The position numbers were made by a program, and so were the translations under genes. Below, one piece after another: positions 1-7,488 of a DNA stretch of 22,631 nucleotides. The notes beneath the pieces are model-generated. The model worked only from the letters and a program-made list of their open reading frames with translations, had not been told where the DNA came from and ran no database searches. Positions within the stretch are counted from its first letter, which is position 1. The number at the start of each line of letters is the position of its first letter. The stretch comes from Clostridia bacterium (lineage in GTDB: Bacteria; Bacillota; Clostridia; Oscillospirales; CAG-272): positions 1-22,631 of the forward strand of contig JAKSPR010000004.1 in assembly GCA_024404655.1 (NCBI GenBank). Reading direction: 5' to 3'.

Positions 1-132
1 GTTCTCATCACCGACAATCATGATTGCGGCAAAGTGCGGAACACGACCGCCCTTAACGGTTTTGGATACACGGTTAATAACGACCAGCTTTTCCTTCAGC
101 TCGACTGTAGAAACATCAAACTTGTTTGCCAT
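1..132 (-). CDS. rpsE: 30S ribosomal protein S5, N-terminal part (runs off left edge)
   Basis: Only the first 44 codons are present, beginning MANKFDVSTVELKEKLVVIN and ending in the IVGDEN segment. S5 sits on the small subunit near helix 34 and contributes to decoding accuracy and spectinomycin binding. The spectinomycin-loop sequence RVSKTVKGGR is intact. The three residues after it are V-P-H, where most S5 proteins have an aromatic or basic pattern such as IFS or RFS. An AGGAGG lies just before the ATG, 16 bp after the rplR stop. The family identity is clear from position in the spc operon and the N-terminal sequence; the rest of the gene is outside the window. Confidence 0.93.
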   Translation of the reverse strand, partial: MANKFDVSTVELKEKLVVINRVSKTVKGGRVPHFAAIMIVGDEN

Positions 133-148
133 GTTATCCTCCTGTTTA

Positions 149-508
149 TCAGAACTTCAGGCCGGCTTCTCTTGCGCCGTCTGCCAGTTCCATGATGCGG
201 CCGTGATAAAGGTAGCCAGCGCGGTCGAAGACCACGTTTTCGATACCCTTTTCAAGTGCTCTCTTTGCGATGATCTCGCCGAGAAGCTTTGCGCCTTCCT
301 TGTTGCCGCCGTTGCCCTCGAAAGAAGCTTCAAGGGAGGAAGCAGAAACCAGTGTAACACCTGCAACATCGTCGATGACCCGAGCGGAGATGTCCTTATT
401 GGAGCGGAATACGCAGAGACGCGGTCTTTCAACAGTACCGGAAATCTTTGCGCGAACTCTCTTATGTCTCTTAAGACGCTGAGCGTTGCTGTCTTTTCTT
501 GATACCAT
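149..508 (-). CDS. rplR: 50S ribosomal protein L18
   Basis: The 119-residue product has normal length for bacterial L18. The basic N-terminus (residues about 1-25, rich in K and R) is followed by the conserved RPRLCVFRSNKDISARVIDD block and the C-terminal FDRAGYLYHGRI-LADGAREAGLKF signature. L18 binds 5S rRNA together with L5 and joins it to the large subunit. The gene lies between rplF and rpsE in the standard spc order, with an upstream GGAG before its ATG. I see nothing unusual in it. Confidence 0.97.
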   Translation of the reverse strand: MVSRKDSNAQRLKRHKRVRAKISGTVERPRLCVFRSNKDISARVIDDVAGVTLVSASSLEASFEGNGGNKEGAKLLGEIIAKRALEKGIENVVFDRAGYLYHGRIMELADGAREAGLKF

Positions 509-526
509 ACCTTAACACTCCTTTCC

Positions 527-1066
527 TTATTTACCGGTCTTACCGGCCTTGCGGCGGATGCGCTCGTCAGAGTACTTGATACCTTTGCCCTTGTAGGGTT
601 CGGGACCACGCTTGCCTCTGACTTCGGCAGCGATCTGACCGACCAGCTGCTTGTCGATACCGCGGACGATAATCGTGTTGGAGTCGGGAGTCTCGAAGGT
701 GATGCCGTTGCCCTCTTCCATAACAACGTTATGGGAGTAACCGAGGTTCATAACGAGCTTCTTGCCTTCCTTAGCAACTCTGTAACCGACGCCGTTTACT
801 TCGAGTTTCTTCTCATAGCCCTTGACAACACCTTCAACCATATTTGCGATAAGGCTGCGGGTCAGGCCATGGAGTGCTCTGTTTTCCTTTTCATCATCCG
901 GACGGGTAACGAGGATCTCGGTACCTTCGACCTTGACGGTCATGTTCGGATGAACATTCTGAGTGAGTGTTCCCTTCGGGCCCTTAACGGTAACCACGTT
1001 GTTGGAATCGATGGTGATTTCAACACCAGCGGGAACAGTGATCGGCTTTCTACCAATTCTGGACAT
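527..1066 (-). CDS. rplF: 50S ribosomal protein L6
   Basis: The 179-residue protein starts MSRIGRKPITVPAGVEI, the typical L6 start, and contains the two repeated alpha/beta L6 domains. The second one ends in the conserved RGKRGPEPYKGKGIKYSDE segment, which contacts 23S rRNA near the sarcin-ricin region. The length matches the family. A GGAGG about 10 nt upstream of the ATG supports the start, and rpsH ends 23 bp before it. It is co-transcribed with the rest of the spc cluster. Confidence 0.97.
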   Translation of the reverse strand: MSRIGRKPITVPAGVEITIDSNNVVTVKGPKGTLTQNVHPNMTVKVEGTEILVTRPDDEKENRALHGLTRSLIANMVEGVVKGYEKKLEVNGVGYRVAKEGKKLVMNLGYSHNVVMEEGNGITFETPDSNTIIVRGIDKQLVGQIAAEVRGKRGPEPYKGKGIKYSDERIRRKAGKTGK

Positions 1067-1089
1067 AGTCTAATTACCTCCCGTTCTGA

Positions 1090-1488
1090 TTACCAAACAA
1101 AGGCGAGGATTTCACCGCCAACGTTTTCCTGTCTTGCGCGCTTGTCAGTCATGATACCCTTGGAAGTGGATACGATCGCGATACCCATACCGTTCATAAC
1201 CTTCGGCATATCTTCGCAGTTGGAGTAGATTCTAAGACCGGGCTTAGAAACTCTTCTCAGACCCTGGATGACCTTACCCTTGCCGGCAGTGTACTTGAGA
1301 ACGATGCGGATGATGCCCTGCTTGCCATCTTCTACGACCTGGTAGGACTTGATGTAGCCCTCAGCGAGAAGAATGTCAGCGATGGCCTTCTTCATGTTGG
1401 ATGCGGGGATGTCTACAGATTCATGCTTTGCGTTGTTCGCATTTCTGATTCTTGTGAGCATGTCTGCAATAACGTCTGAAATTTGCAT
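1090..1488 (-). CDS. rpsH: 30S ribosomal protein S8
   Basis: The 132-residue S8 begins MQISDVIADMLTRIRNANNA and ends in the conserved STSKGIMTDKRARQENVGGE-LAFVW. The open frame extends 19 codons upstream, but this ATG has AAGGAGG at good spacing and gives the family length, so I start here. S8 binds helix 21 of 16S rRNA and in E. coli is the translational repressor of the spc operon. Upstream lies an unusual 320-bp gene-free gap before rpsN. That makes this gene the first one downstream of the structured element described separately, and raises the possibility that S8 synthesis is controlled there. Confidence 0.97.
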   Translation of the reverse strand: MQISDVIADMLTRIRNANNAKHESVDIPASNMKKAIADILLAEGYIKSYQVVEDGKQGIIRIVLKYTAGKGKVIQGLRRVSKPGLRIYSNCEDMPKVMNGMGIAIVSTSKGIMTDKRARQENVGGEILAFVW

Positions 1489-1808
1489 GTAAATTTCCTC
1501 CTTAATGCAAGTTTTCTTTTGGAATGTTTGAATATGTGATTGCAACCTTACACATATTCGCGCCTTCTCACCTGCTGCCGGGTGTTTCTTTCCGGCGGCT
1601 AATCGGCGGTTAAAGCGTGAGATGCTTTCCTTCCGATAAGTTTGGAGACTTATATAGGACAGGTTGTTCGCACCACCGAGGGTAAACGGCGATGCGTTTA
1701 CCGTAATCCTTGATGTTTGATAAGCTCGGGTTCATAAAACCCTCGCAGTTTGTGCAGCGCCCTCAGGCAGCTGCGGATTCTGCTTTACAGTAAAACCGTA
1801 AAAACAGA
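1489..1808 (-). promoter_or_regulatory. Structured non-coding gap between rpsN and rpsH (putative cis-regulatory RNA)
   Basis: This 320-bp stretch has no convincing open frame and sits where most bacteria have only a few bases between S14 and S8. On the transcribed strand I see several helices. They are GCAGC/GCTGC (1754-1758 with 1770-1774), GGGTT/AACCC (1728-1742), and an 8-bp perfect hairpin (1681-1702) flanked by CCGAG/CTCGG (1676-1680 with 1725-1729). A GGTGGT/ACAACC stem with a GCGA tetraloop and one mismatch lies at 1662-1677. Others are ATAAGT/ACTTAT (1636-1653), a GC-rich stem with one mismatch (1574-1599), and a perfect 9-bp stem (1530-1559). The last ends about 40 nt before rpsH. 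It shares a word with the S10 leader. I do not recognise a known RNA family. Confidence 0.55.
1574..1599 (-). repeat. Copy A of the CCGGGTGTTTC hairpin motif (spc gap)
   Basis: On the plus strand this holds the word TGCCGGGTGTTTC (1576-1588), identical over 13 bases to one copy in the S10 leader. On the transcribed strand it forms a GC-rich stem (GCCGCCGG with CCGGCAGC, one mismatch) closing a loop that contains AAGAAACAC. After the word both copies continue with a similar GGTG(G/A)GA segment. It is non-coding in both places. Confidence 0.6.
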
Positions 1809-1994
1809 TTACCAGCTTGCTTTCTTAACGCCGGGGATTTCACCCTTGTAAGCGAGCTCGCGGAAGCAGATACGGCAGATACCGAACTTACGCAGGTAAG
1901 CGTGAGGACGGCCGCAGATCTTGCATCTGGTGTATTCTCTGGTGGAGAACTTCTGCGGCTTCTGCTGCTTTAATACCATAGCCTTCTTTGCCAT
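1809..1994 (-). CDS. rpsN: 30S ribosomal protein S14, zinc-binding type
   Basis: The 61-residue S14 carries the zinc-ribbon pattern CKIC...CRIC (residues about 24-27 and 40-43), which marks the short C+ form common in Firmicutes. S14 sits in the head of the small subunit. AGGAG lies about 9 nt upstream of the ATG, and rplE ends 15 bp before it. The next gene downstream, rpsH, is separated by an exceptional 320-bp gap. Confidence 0.97.
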   Translation of the reverse strand: MAKKAMVLKQQKPQKFSTREYTRCKICGRPHAYLRKFGICRICFRELAYKGEIPGVKKASW

Positions 1995-2009
1995 CTTGTT
2001 ACTCTCCTC

Positions 2010-2549
2010 TTACTTTGCAAACGGAGCGCCCAGCATGCTGAGCAGATCTCTTGCCTGTTCGTCATTGGTCGCGGTGGTAACAAATGCGATATCCATACCG
2101 CGGATCTTCTCGACCTTATCGTACTCGACTTCCGGGAAGATGAGCTGTTCCTTCAGGCCGAGTGCGTAGTTGCCTCTGCCGTCGAAGGCGTTGGGATTGA
2201 TACCCTTAAAGTCGCGGACACGGGGGAGCGCGAAGTTAAAGAGCTTATCCATGAACTCGTACATTCTTTCGCCGCGCAGAGTGACCTTAACGCCGATCTT
2301 CTGGCCCTGACGGAGCTTGAAGTTTGCGACGGACTTTCTTGCGGTGGTAGCGACTGCCTTCTGACCAGCGATCATGGAGATCTCTGCGATAACGCTGTCG
2401 ATAACCTTGGAGTTTTCTCTTGCATCGCCGCAGCCGACGTTGATAACGATCTTGTCGAGCTTCGGAATCTGCATGGGAGACTCATATTCGTACTTCTTCA
2501 TTAATGCGGGAGCAACGTCAGATTTATAAAATTCACCAAGTCTTGCCAT
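2010..2549 (-). CDS. rplE: 50S ribosomal protein L5
   Basis: The 179-residue L5 begins MARLGEFYKSDVAPALMKKY and contains the conserved PKLDKIVINVGCGDA, QKAVATTARKSVANFKLRQG and RDFKGINPNAFDGRGNY blocks. L5 binds 5S rRNA and forms the central protuberance with L18. An ATG two codons upstream (2555) is in frame, but it is only 3 nt from the GGAGG. The ATG at 2549 has about 9 nt spacing and gives the standard MARL start, so I prefer it. The gene follows rplX closely. Confidence 0.95.
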   Translation of the reverse strand: MARLGEFYKSDVAPALMKKYEYESPMQIPKLDKIVINVGCGDARENSKVIDSVIAEISMIAGQKAVATTARKSVANFKLRQGQKIGVKVTLRGERMYEFMDKLFNFALPRVRDFKGINPNAFDGRGNYALGLKEQLIFPEVEYDKVEKIRGMDIAFVTTATNDEQARDLLSMLGAPFAK

Positions 2550-2570
2550 TTTCATTCACCTCCGCACAAA

Positions 2571-2888
2571 TTACAGTTCCTTGCCGCACTTTGCGCAAAC
2601 GCGAACCTTCTTGCCGTCGACCACATTGGTCTTGACGCGAACGCCCTTGTTGCACTTGTCGCAGTACAGCTGAACCTTGGATGCATACATAGCACCCTCA
2701 ACCTTGACGATACCGCCGGTCTCGCCCTGTCTTCTGGGCTTGACGTGCTTGGAAACGATGTTGACACCCTCAACGATGACTTTGCCTTCCTTGGGGGAAA
2801 CTTCAACAACCTTGCCGCGCTTGCCCTTATCTTCACCGGAGATCACGATAACGGTGTCATCCTTCTTTACATGAAGCTGCTTTTCCAT
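2571..2888 (-). CDS. rplX: 50S ribosomal protein L24
   Basis: The 105-residue L24 has the KOW motif near the N-terminus (VKKDDTVIVISGEDKGKRG) and a C-terminal CDKC...CAKC ribbon (residues about 76-79 and 98-101) typical of clostridial L24. The protein nucleates early assembly of the large subunit. AGGAGG lies 11 nt before the ATG. It is in the standard position between rplN and rplE. Confidence 0.96.
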   Translation of the reverse strand: MEKQLHVKKDDTVIVISGEDKGKRGKVVEVSPKEGKVIVEGVNIVSKHVKPRRQGETGGIVKVEGAMYASKVQLYCDKCNKGVRVKTNVVDGKKVRVCAKCGKEL

Positions 2889-2906
2889 ATATCCTGAAAC
2901 CTCCTA

Positions 2907-3275
2907 TTAAAGTACTTCGGGAGCGAGGGAAAGGATCTTCAGATAATCCTTTTCGCGGAGCTCTCTTGCGACCGGGCCAAAAATACGGGTACCCTTGGGA
3001 GTACCGTCATCCTTGATGATGACTGCTGCGTTTTCATCGAACTTGATATAAGAGCCGTCTGCACGCTTCAGACCCTTGACGGATCTGACGACGACTGCCT
3101 TTACAACTTCGCCTTTTTTGACCTGACCGTTCGGTGCTGCCTTCTTGACAGCACACACAACGACGTCACCGATGTTGGCATATCTTCTGCCAGTACCGCC
3201 GAGGACACGAATGCACATCATTTCCTTAGCGCCGGTGTTGTCTGCTACATTCATTAAAGACTGCTGCTGTAACAC
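2907..3275 (-). CDS. rplN: 50S ribosomal protein L14 (GTG start)
   Basis: Starting at the GTG of (V/M)LQQQSLMNVADNTGAKE gives exactly 122 residues, the family length. AAGGAGG lies 8 nt before that GTG. The nine codons upstream in the same frame read through the ribosome binding site and are not L14 sequence. Conserved blocks include MCIRVLGGTGRRYANIGD near the start and GTRIFGPVARELR near the end. L14 binds 23S rRNA close to the inter-subunit bridge. A 67-bp spacer separates it from rpsQ. Confidence 0.95.
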   Translation of the reverse strand: MLQQQSLMNVADNTGAKEMMCIRVLGGTGRRYANIGDVVVCAVKKAAPNGQVKKGEVVKAVVVRSVKGLKRADGSYIKFDENAAVIIKDDGTPKGTRIFGPVARELREKDYLKILSLAPEVL

Positions 3276-3342
3276 TTTGTCTTCCTCCTTCGTAATAATC
3301 ACATCTCACAGACTCTTTGAGAACGTGATCTGTAATGATAGA

Positions 3343-3600
3343 TTATTTTGCCTTCTCGATTACTTCGACAAGTCTCCATCTCTTATCCTTGGAGAGGGGT
3401 CTTGTTTCCATAATTTCAACCTTATCGCCGATCTTGCACTCGTTGTTTTCGTCGTGTGCCTTCAGCTTGATGGATCTCTTCATGATTTTGCCGTAAAGCG
3501 GATGCTTGACATTGTCCTCGATGAGAACAACGATGGTCTTGTCCATCTTGTCAGACACAACCTTACCGACTCTGGTCTTTCTGAGGTTTCTTTCGCTCAT
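3343..3600 (-). CDS. rpsQ: 30S ribosomal protein S17
   Basis: The 85-residue protein starts MSERNLRKTRVGKVVSDKMD and has the S17 OB-fold signature KTIVVLIEDNVKHPLYGKIM followed by ETRPLSKDKRWRLVEV. S17 is a primary 16S rRNA-binding protein of the small-subunit body. AAGGAG lies 8 nt upstream of the ATG. Position and length are standard. Confidence 0.97.
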   Translation of the reverse strand: MSERNLRKTRVGKVVSDKMDKTIVVLIEDNVKHPLYGKIMKRSIKLKAHDENNECKIGDKVEIMETRPLSKDKRWRLVEVIEKAK

Positions 3601-3621
3601 GACTTATTCTCCTTCCTGCTC

Positions 3622-3828
3622 TCACGCGTTCTTGGAAGCTTCTGCTTCCTTCTGGCGAAGAACGGTCATAACACGTGCAATATCGCGCTTCACTTCGACA
3701 ATTTTATGAGGATTGTCAAGCTGGTTGATAGCGTGCTGGAAGCGAAGATTGAAAAGTTCGCCTTTCAGTTCCTTGAACTTTGCTTCAAGTTCGGCGACGG
3801 TCATTTCTCTTAATTCCTTAGCTTTCAC
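3622..3828 (-). CDS. rpmC: 50S ribosomal protein L29 (GTG start)
   Basis: The 68-residue L29 is a helical hairpin, with the characteristic KELREMTVAELEAKFKELKG and FNLRFQHAINQLDNPHKI segments. It sits near the exit of the peptide tunnel. The start codon is GTG, four bases after the rplP stop. The GAGGAGG that serves it lies inside the last rplP codons, so the two genes are probably translationally coupled. Confidence 0.96.
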   Translation of the reverse strand: MKAKELREMTVAELEAKFKELKGELFNLRFQHAINQLDNPHKIVEVKRDIARVMTVLRQKEAEASKNA

Positions 3829-3832
3829 TTGC

Positions 3833-4261
3833 TTATACCTCCTCGACTGCAGTCTCTTCTTTTACGATGAACTTGGTCTTGATCGGCAGCTTGGTACCAG
3901 CGAGACGCATAGCTTCTCTTGCAACTTCGGGAGCTACACCGTCCATCTCAAACATAACTCTTCCGGGCTTAACGACTGCGACCCAGTATTCAGGAGAACC
4001 TTTACCGGAACCCATTCGGGTTTCAGCAGGCTTCTGGGTGATGGGCTTGTCGGGGAAAATCTTGATCCAGACCTGACCGCCACGCTTGATGTAACGGGTC
4101 ATGGCGATACGGGCTGCCTCGATCTGCTTGGAGGAAATCCAAGCGGGCTCAAGAGCGACGAGACCGTAAGCACCGTTGGAGATCTCTGCACCGCGGTAAG
4201 CCTTACCGGTCAGTCTGCCTCTGTGTACACGTCTGTACTTTACTCTCTTCGGAATTAACAT
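3833..4261 (-). CDS. rplP: 50S ribosomal protein L16
   Basis: The 142-residue L16 begins MLIPKRVKYRRVHRGRLTGK and contains the conserved IKIFPDKPITQKPAETRMG and GSPEYWVAVVKPGRVMFE blocks. The loop around PAETRMGSGKG lies near the A-site tRNA elbow and carries the conserved Arg hydroxylated in some bacteria. The start ATG overlaps the rpsC stop by one base (TAATG), and the ribosome binding site AAGGAGG is inside the end of rpsC, which indicates coupled translation. Confidence 0.97.
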   Translation of the reverse strand: MLIPKRVKYRRVHRGRLTGKAYRGAEISNGAYGLVALEPAWISSKQIEAARIAMTRYIKRGGQVWIKIFPDKPITQKPAETRMGSGKGSPEYWVAVVKPGRVMFEMDGVAPEVAREAMRLAGTKLPIKTKFIVKEETAVEEV

Positions 4262-5010
4262 TACTGTTTGCCTCCTTCTCTGGGAGTTCTGGGAGCTCTT
4301 CTCTGACCGTCGCGGCGGTCACCGAAGTTTCTTCTCGGACGATCCTTCTTCTCTTCAACAGGAGCAGCGTTGTATCTGCCGTCTGCAAGAACTTCGCCCT
4401 TGTAGATCCAAACCTTGACACCGATCTTACCATAAGTGGTGTTTGCTTCTGCAAAACCGTAGTCGATATCGGCTCTCAGGGTCTGCAGCGGAATGGTACC
4501 CTCATGATAGTGCTCGCTGCGTGCAATTTCTGCACCGCCGAGACGACCGGAAACATTGACCTTGATACCCTTTGCACCAAGCTTCATGGTTCTGCCGATG
4601 GACATCTTCATAGCGCGGCGGAAGGAAACTCTTTCTTCCAGCTGAGCTGCGATGTTTTCAGCGACGAGCTGTGCATTGAGGTCGGGGGACTTGACTTCGA
4701 CAACATTGACGGAAACGGGCTTCTTGACGATAGCTTCGCATTCCAGTCTGAGCTTCTCGATCTCAGAGCCGCCGCGTCCGATAACGATACCGGGCTTAGC
4801 GCAGTGGATAAAGATCTTGACTCTTTCTCTGTCGCGTTCGATTTCGATCTGAGGAACGCCAGCCTTGTACAGCTTCTTCTTCAGATACTCTCTCAGGTTG
4901 TAGTCGGAAACGAGAGTGTCGCCGAACTGCTTGTCTTCGACGAACCATCTGGAATCCCAGTTCTTAATAACGCCGACACGTAAACCGTGCGGATTGACTT
5001 TCTGACCCAT
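4261..5010 (-). CDS. rpsC: 30S ribosomal protein S3
   Basis: The 249-residue protein begins MGQKVNPHGLRVGVIKNWDS. It has the KH domain with PGIVIGRGGSEIEKL (residues about 74-88), then the C-terminal S3 domain with MSIGRTMKLGAKGIKVNVSGRLGG-EIARSE. The last 35 or so residues are a basic, Arg-rich low-complexity tail (DRPRRNFGDRRDGQRR), somewhat longer than in many relatives. S3 lines the mRNA entry channel and has helicase activity with S4 and S5. AAGGAGG lies 12 nt upstream of the ATG. Confidence 0.97.
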   Translation of the reverse strand: MGQKVNPHGLRVGVIKNWDSRWFVEDKQFGDTLVSDYNLREYLKKKLYKAGVPQIEIERDRERVKIFIHCAKPGIVIGRGGSEIEKLRLECEAIVKKPVSVNVVEVKSPDLNAQLVAENIAAQLEERVSFRRAMKMSIGRTMKLGAKGIKVNVSGRLGGAEIARSEHYHEGTIPLQTLRADIDYGFAEANTTYGKIGVKVWIYKGEVLADGRYNAAPVEEKKDRPRRNFGDRRDGQRRAPRTPREGGKQ

Positions 5011-5037
5011 AGATTACTTTAACCTCCTTCTCTGAGA

Positions 5038-5373
5038 TTATTCTTTTTCGGAAACAGCCAGAGTCACATGGCTGGTTCTCTTTAAAATTCTGTATGCTCT
5101 ACCCTGCGCTCTGGGCATGATTCTCTTCAGCGTGGGGCCGGGGCAAACGAAGCAAGTTGAAACAACCAGCTTGGAGGGATCCATGCCGAAGTTGTTTTCT
5201 GCGTTTGCGACTGCACTCTTAAGCAGCTTTTCGAGATATTCACAAGCGATCTTGTTGGTGTTCTTCAGAATCGCCATAGCGGTTGCGACATCCTTACCTC
5301 TGATCAGGTCAAGAACGATCGATACCTTGCGCGGGGAAATTCTTGCATATTTTAAGTATGCCTTTGCTTCCAT
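5038..5373 (-). CDS. rplV: 50S ribosomal protein L22
   Basis: The 111-residue L22 contains YARISPRKVSIVLDLIRGKD near the start and the tunnel-lining beta hairpin region GPTLKRIMPRAQGRAYRI near the end. L22 binds all six domains of 23S rRNA and lines the peptide exit tunnel. AGGAGG lies about 11 nt upstream of the ATG. The order rpsS-rplV-rpsC is standard. Confidence 0.97.
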   Translation of the reverse strand: MEAKAYLKYARISPRKVSIVLDLIRGKDVATAMAILKNTNKIACEYLEKLLKSAVANAENNFGMDPSKLVVSTCFVCPGPTLKRIMPRAQGRAYRILKRTSHVTLAVSEKE

Positions 5374-5399
5374 TGTTCTTTTTTCCTCCTCGCGAATTC

Positions 5400-5681
5400 T
5401 TAGTTACCGTTGTTGGAAGTCTTCGTGCCGGCGTGACCCTTGAAGGTTCTGGTCGGTGCGAATTCACCCAGCTTGTGTCCAACCATATCCTCGGTAACAT
5501 ATACCGGAATATGCTTTCTTCCGTCGTAAACGGCGATCGTGTGACCGACGAATTCCGGGAAAATTGTGGAAGCACGGGACCAAGTCTTGATGACCTGCTT
5601 GTTGCCCTTTTCGTTCATCGCTGCGATTCTTGCGAAAAGCTTTTCTTCGACGAAGGGACCCTTTTTCAGGCTTCTGCTCAT
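5400..5681 (-). CDS. rpsS: 30S ribosomal protein S19
   Basis: The 93-residue protein starts MSRSLKKGPFVEEKLFARI and carries the S19 signature TWSRASTIFPEFVGHTIAVYDGRKHIPV followed by MVGHKLGEFAPTRTFKGHAG. S19 is in the head of the small subunit, next to S13. AGGAGG lies 8 nt upstream of the ATG and rplB ends 17 bp earlier. Confidence 0.97.
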   Translation of the reverse strand: MSRSLKKGPFVEEKLFARIAAMNEKGNKQVIKTWSRASTIFPEFVGHTIAVYDGRKHIPVYVTEDMVGHKLGEFAPTRTFKGHAGTKTSNNGN

Positions 5682-5698
5682 ATTCGTTGCCTCCTATC

Positions 5699-6532
5699 TT
5701 ATTTACCGTTTCTGTGTTTGACAATGAGCTTTTCAGTTCTTGCCTTCTTGCTTCTGGTCTTATAACCCATAGCAGGCTTACCCCAAGGAGTTACAGGACC
5801 CGGACGACCGATCGGTGCACGGCCTTCACCACCACCATGCGGGTGATCGCAGGGGTTCATGACGGAACCGCGGACAGTCGGGCGGACACCCTTGTGTCTG
5901 GTCTTACCGGCCTTACCGACCATAACGTTTGCGTGGTCGATGTTGGAAACGGTACCGATAGTAGCAGTGCAGTTCAGGCGGACGATACGGACTTCACCAG
6001 AGGGAAGTCTGACCTGAGCAACGCCGTTTTCCTTAGCCATCAGCTGTGCTGCACAGCCTGCGGAACGGACGAGCTGAGCGCCCTTGCCGGGGTACAGTTC
6101 AATGTTGTAAATGAAAGTACCGAGCGGGATCTTTTCGATCGGCAGCGTGTTGCCGGGCTTGATATCAGCGCCTGCACCGGAGTAAACGGTGTCACCGGCG
6201 GTGAGGCCCTGGGGAGCTACGATATAGCTCTTGTTGCCGTCTTCATACTGAACCAGTGCGATATAAGCGGTGCGGTTCGGGTCGTACTCGATACCGATGA
6301 CGGTGCCGGGAACGTCGAGGGTCTGACGCTTGAAATCGATGATTCTGTACTTCTGCTTATTGCCGCCGCCATGATGACGAACGGTGATCTTGCCGTAGTT
6401 GTTACGTCCGGCATGCTTCTTCTTGATCTGGATCAGAGACTTTTCAGGGGTGAACTTGGTCAGCTCCTCAAAGCTCGGAACAGACATGTTTCTTCTTGCC
6501 GGAGTAGTGGGCTTATACTTAATGGTTGGCAT
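5699..6532 (-). CDS. rplB: 50S ribosomal protein L2
   Basis: The 277-residue L2 begins MPTIKYKPTTPARRNMSV and has the RNA-binding OB and SH3-like domains. It includes the signature NPCDHPHGGGEGRAPIGRPG, whose His lies close to the peptidyl transferase centre. The residue before DHPHGG is Cys, where Val is common. A GTG three codons upstream (6541) is only about 2 nt from the GGAGG, so I use the ATG at 6532, which also matches the family start. Confidence 0.94.
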   Translation of the reverse strand: MPTIKYKPTTPARRNMSVPSFEELTKFTPEKSLIQIKKKHAGRNNYGKITVRHHGGGNKQKYRIIDFKRQTLDVPGTVIGIEYDPNRTAYIALVQYEDGNKSYIVAPQGLTAGDTVYSGAGADIKPGNTLPIEKIPLGTFIYNIELYPGKGAQLVRSAGCAAQLMAKENGVAQVRLPSGEVRIVRLNCTATIGTVSNIDHANVMVGKAGKTRHKGVRPTVRGSVMNPCDHPHGGGEGRAPIGRPGPVTPWGKPAMGYKTRSKKARTEKLIVKHRNGK

Positions 6533-6551
6533 TCTCTTCACTCCCTCCGAA

Positions 6552-6845
6552 TTACATCATACCGTCGAAGAACTCGATGGTCTTGGAATCAGCTTTCAGG
6601 GTGACGATTGCTTTCTTCCAGGCCTTGGTATAACCTGCGTTATAACCCATTCTCTTCGGTTTCTTCTTCATGTTGATCGTGTTGACGCACTTGACATCAA
6701 CCTTGAACATCTCTTCAACAGCCTTTGCGATTTCCGGCTTGGTAGCGTCGCTTGCAACTTCAAAGACGTACTTCTTGTCGGCAATCATAGCCATGGAGTT
6801 CTCGGTGATGATCGGCTTAACGATAATGTCCTGTACAGACTTCAT
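6552..6845 (-). CDS. rplW: 50S ribosomal protein L23
   Basis: The 97-residue L23 has the typical DIIVKPIITENSMAMIADKK start, a conserved YVFEVASDATKPEIAKAVEE core, and KKKPKRMGYNAGYTKAWKKA before the C-terminus. L23 surrounds the tunnel exit and is the docking site for trigger factor and SRP. Its ATG overlaps the rplD stop by one base (TAATG), and AGGAGG lies inside the end of rplD, so translation is probably coupled. Confidence 0.97.
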   Translation of the reverse strand: MKSVQDIIVKPIITENSMAMIADKKYVFEVASDATKPEIAKAVEEMFKVDVKCVNTINMKKKPKRMGYNAGYTKAWKKAIVTLKADSKTIEFFDGMM

Positions 6846-7468
6846 TATGCGTACACCTCCTGCATCTTTTCAGCCGCTGCCTTCGTGGAAACGAAGAGGC
6901 CGCAGTTGAGAATATCATAAACATTCAGCGTATTGACGTATGCGATCTTAACGCCTTCGATATTGGAAAGGCTTCTGTAAACCTTGTCGTTCTTCTCATC
7001 GAGAACAACAAGTGCCTTCTTCTGGAAGCCTACAGCCTTCAGCATATCGGCCATAACCTTCGTCTTATAATCAACAGCCGTGATGGCATCAATAACAACC
7101 ATCTCGCCGTCTGCGACCTTGGAAGACAGAGCACTCTGCATTGCAACTCTCTTAGCCTTCTTGTTCAGGTCAACGCGGTAGGTTCTCGGCTTCGGGCCAA
7201 GTGCGATACCGCCGTGGGTCCACTGAGGAGAACGGGTGGAACCCTGTCTTGCTCTGCCGGTACCCTTCTGCTTCCACGGCTTGATACCGCCGCCGGAAAC
7301 TTCGGCTCTGGTCAGGGTGGACTGAGTACCCTGTCTCTGGTTCAGAAGGAATGCTCTGACTGCGGCATGGAGAACCGCGCCGTTGATTTCTGCAGCGAAT
7401 ACGGAATCAGCGAGATCAATGGATCCGACTTCCTTACCCTGCATGTCGACAACTTTCATATTCGGCAT
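6845..7468 (-). CDS. rplD: 50S ribosomal protein L4
   Basis: The 207-residue L4 contains the loop sequence GGGIKPWKQKGTGRARQGST, followed by SPQWTHGGIALGPKPRTY. This loop reaches into the peptide tunnel, where macrolide-resistance changes arise in other species. In E. coli, L4 also represses the S10 operon through its leader. That precedent makes it a candidate partner for the long structured leader upstream of rpsJ, although I cannot show this. AAGGAGG lies 9 nt upstream of the ATG. Confidence 0.97.
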   Translation of the reverse strand: MPNMKVVDMQGKEVGSIDLADSVFAAEINGAVLHAAVRAFLLNQRQGTQSTLTRAEVSGGGIKPWKQKGTGRARQGSTRSPQWTHGGIALGPKPRTYRVDLNKKAKRVAMQSALSSKVADGEMVVIDAITAVDYKTKVMADMLKAVGFQKKALVVLDEKNDKVYRSLSNIEGVKIAYVNTLNVYDILNCGLFVSTKAAAEKMQEVYA

Positions 7469-7488
7469 TGTGATTTTCCTCCTTCCGC

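Noticed and set aside
1489..1808. SRP RNA, tRNA-like, T-box or RNase P RNA in the rpsN-rpsH gap
   Set aside because: A GGAAGGAAAGC stretch recalls SRP RNA and GGGTTCATAAAACCC recalls a T-arm, but the required neighbouring helices and consensus (GGTCAGGTCC, cloverleaf, T-box sequence, RNase P core) are missing.
3145..3813. Long open frames on the plus strand across the ribosomal genes (also at 5630-6604, 9084-10115 and 16706-18049)
   Set aside because: They are antisense shadows of well-identified minus-strand genes, have no ribosome binding sites and give no recognisable proteins.
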